Origin: Ramlibacter tataouinensis
GTDB lineage: Bacteria > Pseudomonadota > Gammaproteobacteria > Burkholderiales > Burkholderiaceae_C
Direction: 5' to 3'
Assembly (NCBI GenBank): GCA_002427815.1
Contig: DIZF01000029.1
Span: 1-11,728 of the forward strand
DNA: 11,728 nucleotides
Of this stretch, positions 9,887-11,728 are shown piece after piece; position 1 is the stretch's first letter; each line of letters starts with the position of its first letter. Under the pieces are notes generated by a model. It saw only the letters and a list, made by a program, of their open reading frames with translations. It was not told where the DNA came from and did no database searches. A program made the position numbers and the translations under genes.

Positions 9887-11518
9887 TCAATACATATCCG
9901 GCTGCTCGCCCATGCCCGGTGCGCCGGGCGTTTCCTTCTTCGGCAGGTTGGCGATCATGCAATCCACGGTGAGGATCAGGCTGGCGATCGAACCGGCGTT
10001 CTGCAGCGCCAGCCGGGTCACCTTGGCCGGATCGATCACGCCCATCTCGATCATGTCGCCGTACTGGCGCGTGGCCGCGTTGTAGCCGTAGCTGCGCTGG
10101 CTTGACGCCTCCACCCGGGCCAGCACGATCGAGGGCTCTTCCGCCGCGTTGCTGACGATGCGCCGCAGCGGTTCTTCGAGCGCACGCACGACGATCTTCA
10201 ATCCCGAGTCCTGGTCCAGGGAGGGCAAGGTCATTCCCTGCAGCACCTTGCGCGCGCGCAGCAGTGCGACACCGCCGCCGGGGACGATACCTTCCTCAAC
10301 CGCGGCCCGGGTGGCGTGCAAGGCATCCTCGACCCGCAGCTTGCGTTCCTTCAGTTCGGTTTCGGTCGCCGCGCCGACCTTGATCACCGCCACCCCGCCC
10401 GACAGCCTGGCGACACGTTCGTCGATCTGCTTGCGGTCGTATTCGCTGGTCAGGCCCTCGCGCTCCTTCTTGAGCATGGCCACGCGGTCGCGGATGGCCG
10501 ACGGGTCCCCGGCGCCGCCGATGATCGTCGTGCTGTCCTTGTCGACCTCGACGCGGCGGGCCCGCCCGAGATGGCCAATGCCGGCCTTCTCCAGCGTGAG
10601 CCCCGCTTCGGCCGCGATCACCTGGCCGCCGGTGAGCACCGCCATATCCTGCAGCATCGCCTTGCGGCGATCGCCGAAGCCCGGCGCCTTCACGGCGCAG
10701 GTCTTGATGACGCCGCGGATGCTGTTGACCACCAGGGTCGCCAAGGCATCGGCTTCCACCTCCTCGGCGATCACCAGCAGCGGCCGGCCTTCCTTCGCCG
10801 CCGCCTCCAGCAGGGGCACCAGCTCCTTCAGTGCGCTCAGCTTCTGGTCGTACAGCAGAATGGCCACGTCCTCCAGTACGGCGGACTGACGCTCGGCATT
10901 GTTGATGAAGTAGGCCGACAGGTAGCCACGATCGAACTGCAAACCCTCGACCACCTCCAGCTCGCTGACCATGCCCGACCCGTCCTCGATCGACACCGCG
11001 CCCTCGCGGCCGACCTTGTCCATCGCCCGGGCCACCAGATCGCCGATGGATCGGTCGTTGTTGGCCGAGATCGCGGCGACGTGGGCGATCTCCTGCGAGG
11101 TGGCGCAGGGTTGGGCCATGTTCTTGAGCTCGGCGACCACCGTCTCGATGGCTGTGTCGATGCCACGCTTGAGATCCATCGGGTTCATGCCCGCCGCCAG
11201 GTACTTCAATCCCTCCTGGATCATGCCGTGCGCGAGTACGACCGCGGTAGTGGTTCCGTCCCCGGCCATCTCGCTCGTGCGGGATGCCACCTCGCGCAGC
11301 AGCTGGGCACCCATGTTCTCGAACCGGTCTTCCAGCTCGATCGACCTGGCCACCACCACGCCGGAATTCACGATCTGCGGCGGACCGAACTCACGGTCCA
11401 GAATCACGGTGCGGCCACGCGGACCCAGCGTGACCTTCACTGCATCGGCCAACGCATCGACCCCACGCCGGATCTTTTCGCGGGCTTCCTGCCCGAACAG
11501 TAGCTGCTTGGCTGCCAT
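9887..11518 (-). CDS. groEL: Chaperonin GroEL paralogue with altered ATPase residues
   Basis: 543 aa from ATG 11518, chosen over an in-frame ATG at 11560 because GGGAGGAAA precedes it and MAAK is the standard GroEL start. GroEL refolds proteins in an ATP-driven double ring. The equatorial, intermediate and apical segments are all present: TLGPRG (30-35), AGDGTTTAVVLA, FENMGAQ, YLSAYFINN, KAPGFGDRRKAMLQD, RVEDALHATRAA (equivalent of Asp398), PGGGVALLR, YGYNAATRQYGDMI and VIDPAKV. The segment that is ITKDGVSVAR in E. coli is IVNSGVVVAR here, so Lys51 and Asp52 become Asn and Ser. The tail GAPGMGEQPDMY is short and lacks GGM repeats. No groES lies upstream and no CIRCE element is seen, so this is probably a secondary chaperonin. 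polX follows 54 bp downstream. Confidence 0.95.
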   Translation of the reverse strand: MAAKQLLFGQEAREKIRRGVDALADAVKVTLGPRGRTVILDREFGPPQIVNSGVVVARSIELEDRFENMGAQLLREVASRTSEMAGDGTTTAVVLAHGMIQEGLKYLAAGMNPMDLKRGIDTAIETVVAELKNMAQPCATSQEIAHVAAISANNDRSIGDLVARAMDKVGREGAVSIEDGSGMVSELEVVEGLQFDRGYLSAYFINNAERQSAVLEDVAILLYDQKLSALKELVPLLEAAAKEGRPLLVIAEEVEADALATLVVNSIRGVIKTCAVKAPGFGDRRKAMLQDMAVLTGGQVIAAEAGLTLEKAGIGHLGRARRVEVDKDSTTIIGGAGDPSAIRDRVAMLKKEREGLTSEYDRKQIDERVARLSGGVAVIKVGAATETELKERKLRVEDALHATRAAVEEGIVPGGGVALLRARKVLQGMTLPSLDQDSGLKIVVRALEEPLRRIVSNAAEEPSIVLARVEASSQRSYGYNAATRQYGDMIEMGVIDPAKVTRLALQNAGSIASLILTVDCMIANLPKKETPGAPGMGEQPDMY

Positions 11519-11569
11519 GGCGGTTTCCTCCCGGATCAGCGGAATGCCGATCCCAGTCAACAGCTAACA

Positions 11570-11703
11570 CTAGTTCGCGGTTCCCGCCGTGAATATGACC
11601 TGACTCAATTCATCACGCAGCGATGCGCAAATTTGAGGCGGCTCGGATTCGATCCGGACAACCAGGCGCTTGAGCTGCGGGCAGCGCAACCGTGCTATTG
11701 CAC
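11570..11703 (-). CDS. Possible 3' end of an upstream minus-strand gene (partial)
   Basis: A minus-strand frame is open from the adapter junction to TAG at 11572-11570, about 43 codons, with residues such as LKRLVVRIESEPPQI and LRDELSQVIF. Third codon positions are GC-rich, as expected in this genome, and the alternating hydrophobic pattern looks protein-like. The stop lies about 50 bp before the groEL start, so it could be the preceding gene of the operon. No family is recognised, and it is clearly not GroES. Confidence 0.35.
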
Positions 11704-11728
11704 CTGTCTCTTATACACATCTCCCAGC
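11704..11728. other. Sequencing adapter: Tn5 mosaic end (Nextera)
   Basis: CTGTCTCTTATACACATCT at 11704-11722 is the exact 19-bp Tn5 mosaic end that borders inserts in Nextera libraries. The following CCCAGC differs by one base from the start of the usual adapter continuation (CCGAGC). It sits at the extreme window end, as untrimmed adapter read-through does at a contig end. It is not genomic. Confidence 0.93.

Noticed and set aside
11519..11560. Upstream ATG at 11560 for groEL
   Set aside because: The ribosome binding site GGGAGGAAA and the conserved MAAK start place the gene start at 11518.
11519..11703. CIRCE element or heat-shock sigma promoter before groEL
   Set aside because: No TTAGCACTC-N9-GAGTGCTAA repeat and no convincing heat-shock -35/-10 pair; a TTGACT at 11560-11555 has no matching -10.

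Overview
The window reads as the end of a draft contig from a GC-rich proteobacterium. The affiliation is inferred: PHP-type DNA polymerase X, BrnT/BrnA and HigB/HigA modules, and attC sites resembling those of beta- and gammaproteobacterial chromosomal integrons (for example Xanthomonadales). No rRNA or core marker fixes the genus. The last 25 bases begin with the 19-bp Tn5 mosaic end used in Nextera libraries, so the right edge is a library artefact.

Layout. (1) 1-284: a possible divergent partial gene, then about 200 bp ending at an integron-type crossover point (284/285) that has no attC partner, so it is attI-like. No integrase is visible. (2) 285-5947: a gene-cassette array, all genes on the + strand, with eight attC sites. 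In order it carries: a membrane-anchored unknown; a zinc-ribbon miniprotein plus a lipoprotein; a GNAT acetyltransferase; BrnT/BrnA toxin-antitoxin; a TIGR02391/Ymh-like protein; a chimeric cassette with a truncated gene and chaB; a membrane/coiled-coil unknown whose frame runs through its attC; HigB/HigA toxin-antitoxin; and a ninth cassette cut by an insertion sequence. Cassette borders can be checked internally, because the R'' box ending each cassette is complementary to the first bases of that same cassette, even where the boxes depart from consensus. (3) 5948-7331: an IS3-family element with orfA and orfB. (4) 7332-7478: the tail of a different cassette with its attC. (5) about 7479-8037: an unexplained 97 bp, then an internal fragment of an IS110-family transposase ending within a few bases of polX. 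(6) 8039-11518, minus strand: a groEL paralogue followed 54 bp later by polX, a probable two-gene stress/repair operon without groES. (7) 11570-11703: the possible 3' end of another minus-strand gene.

How it fits together. The cassettes look like a reservoir of accessory functions, stabilised by two toxin-antitoxin cassettes that carry their own promoters. Both promoters put an extended -10 exactly 6 bp before the toxin ATG, predicting leaderless toxin translation, while each antitoxin has a normal ribosome binding site. The IS flanks belong to different cassettes and show no target duplication, so part of the array was probably deleted through the IS. The most notable chromosomal gene is the GroEL paralogue, in which the catalytic Asp52 and neighbouring Lys51 of the E. 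coli enzyme are Ser and Asn, while Asp398 and the rest of the nucleotide pocket are kept.
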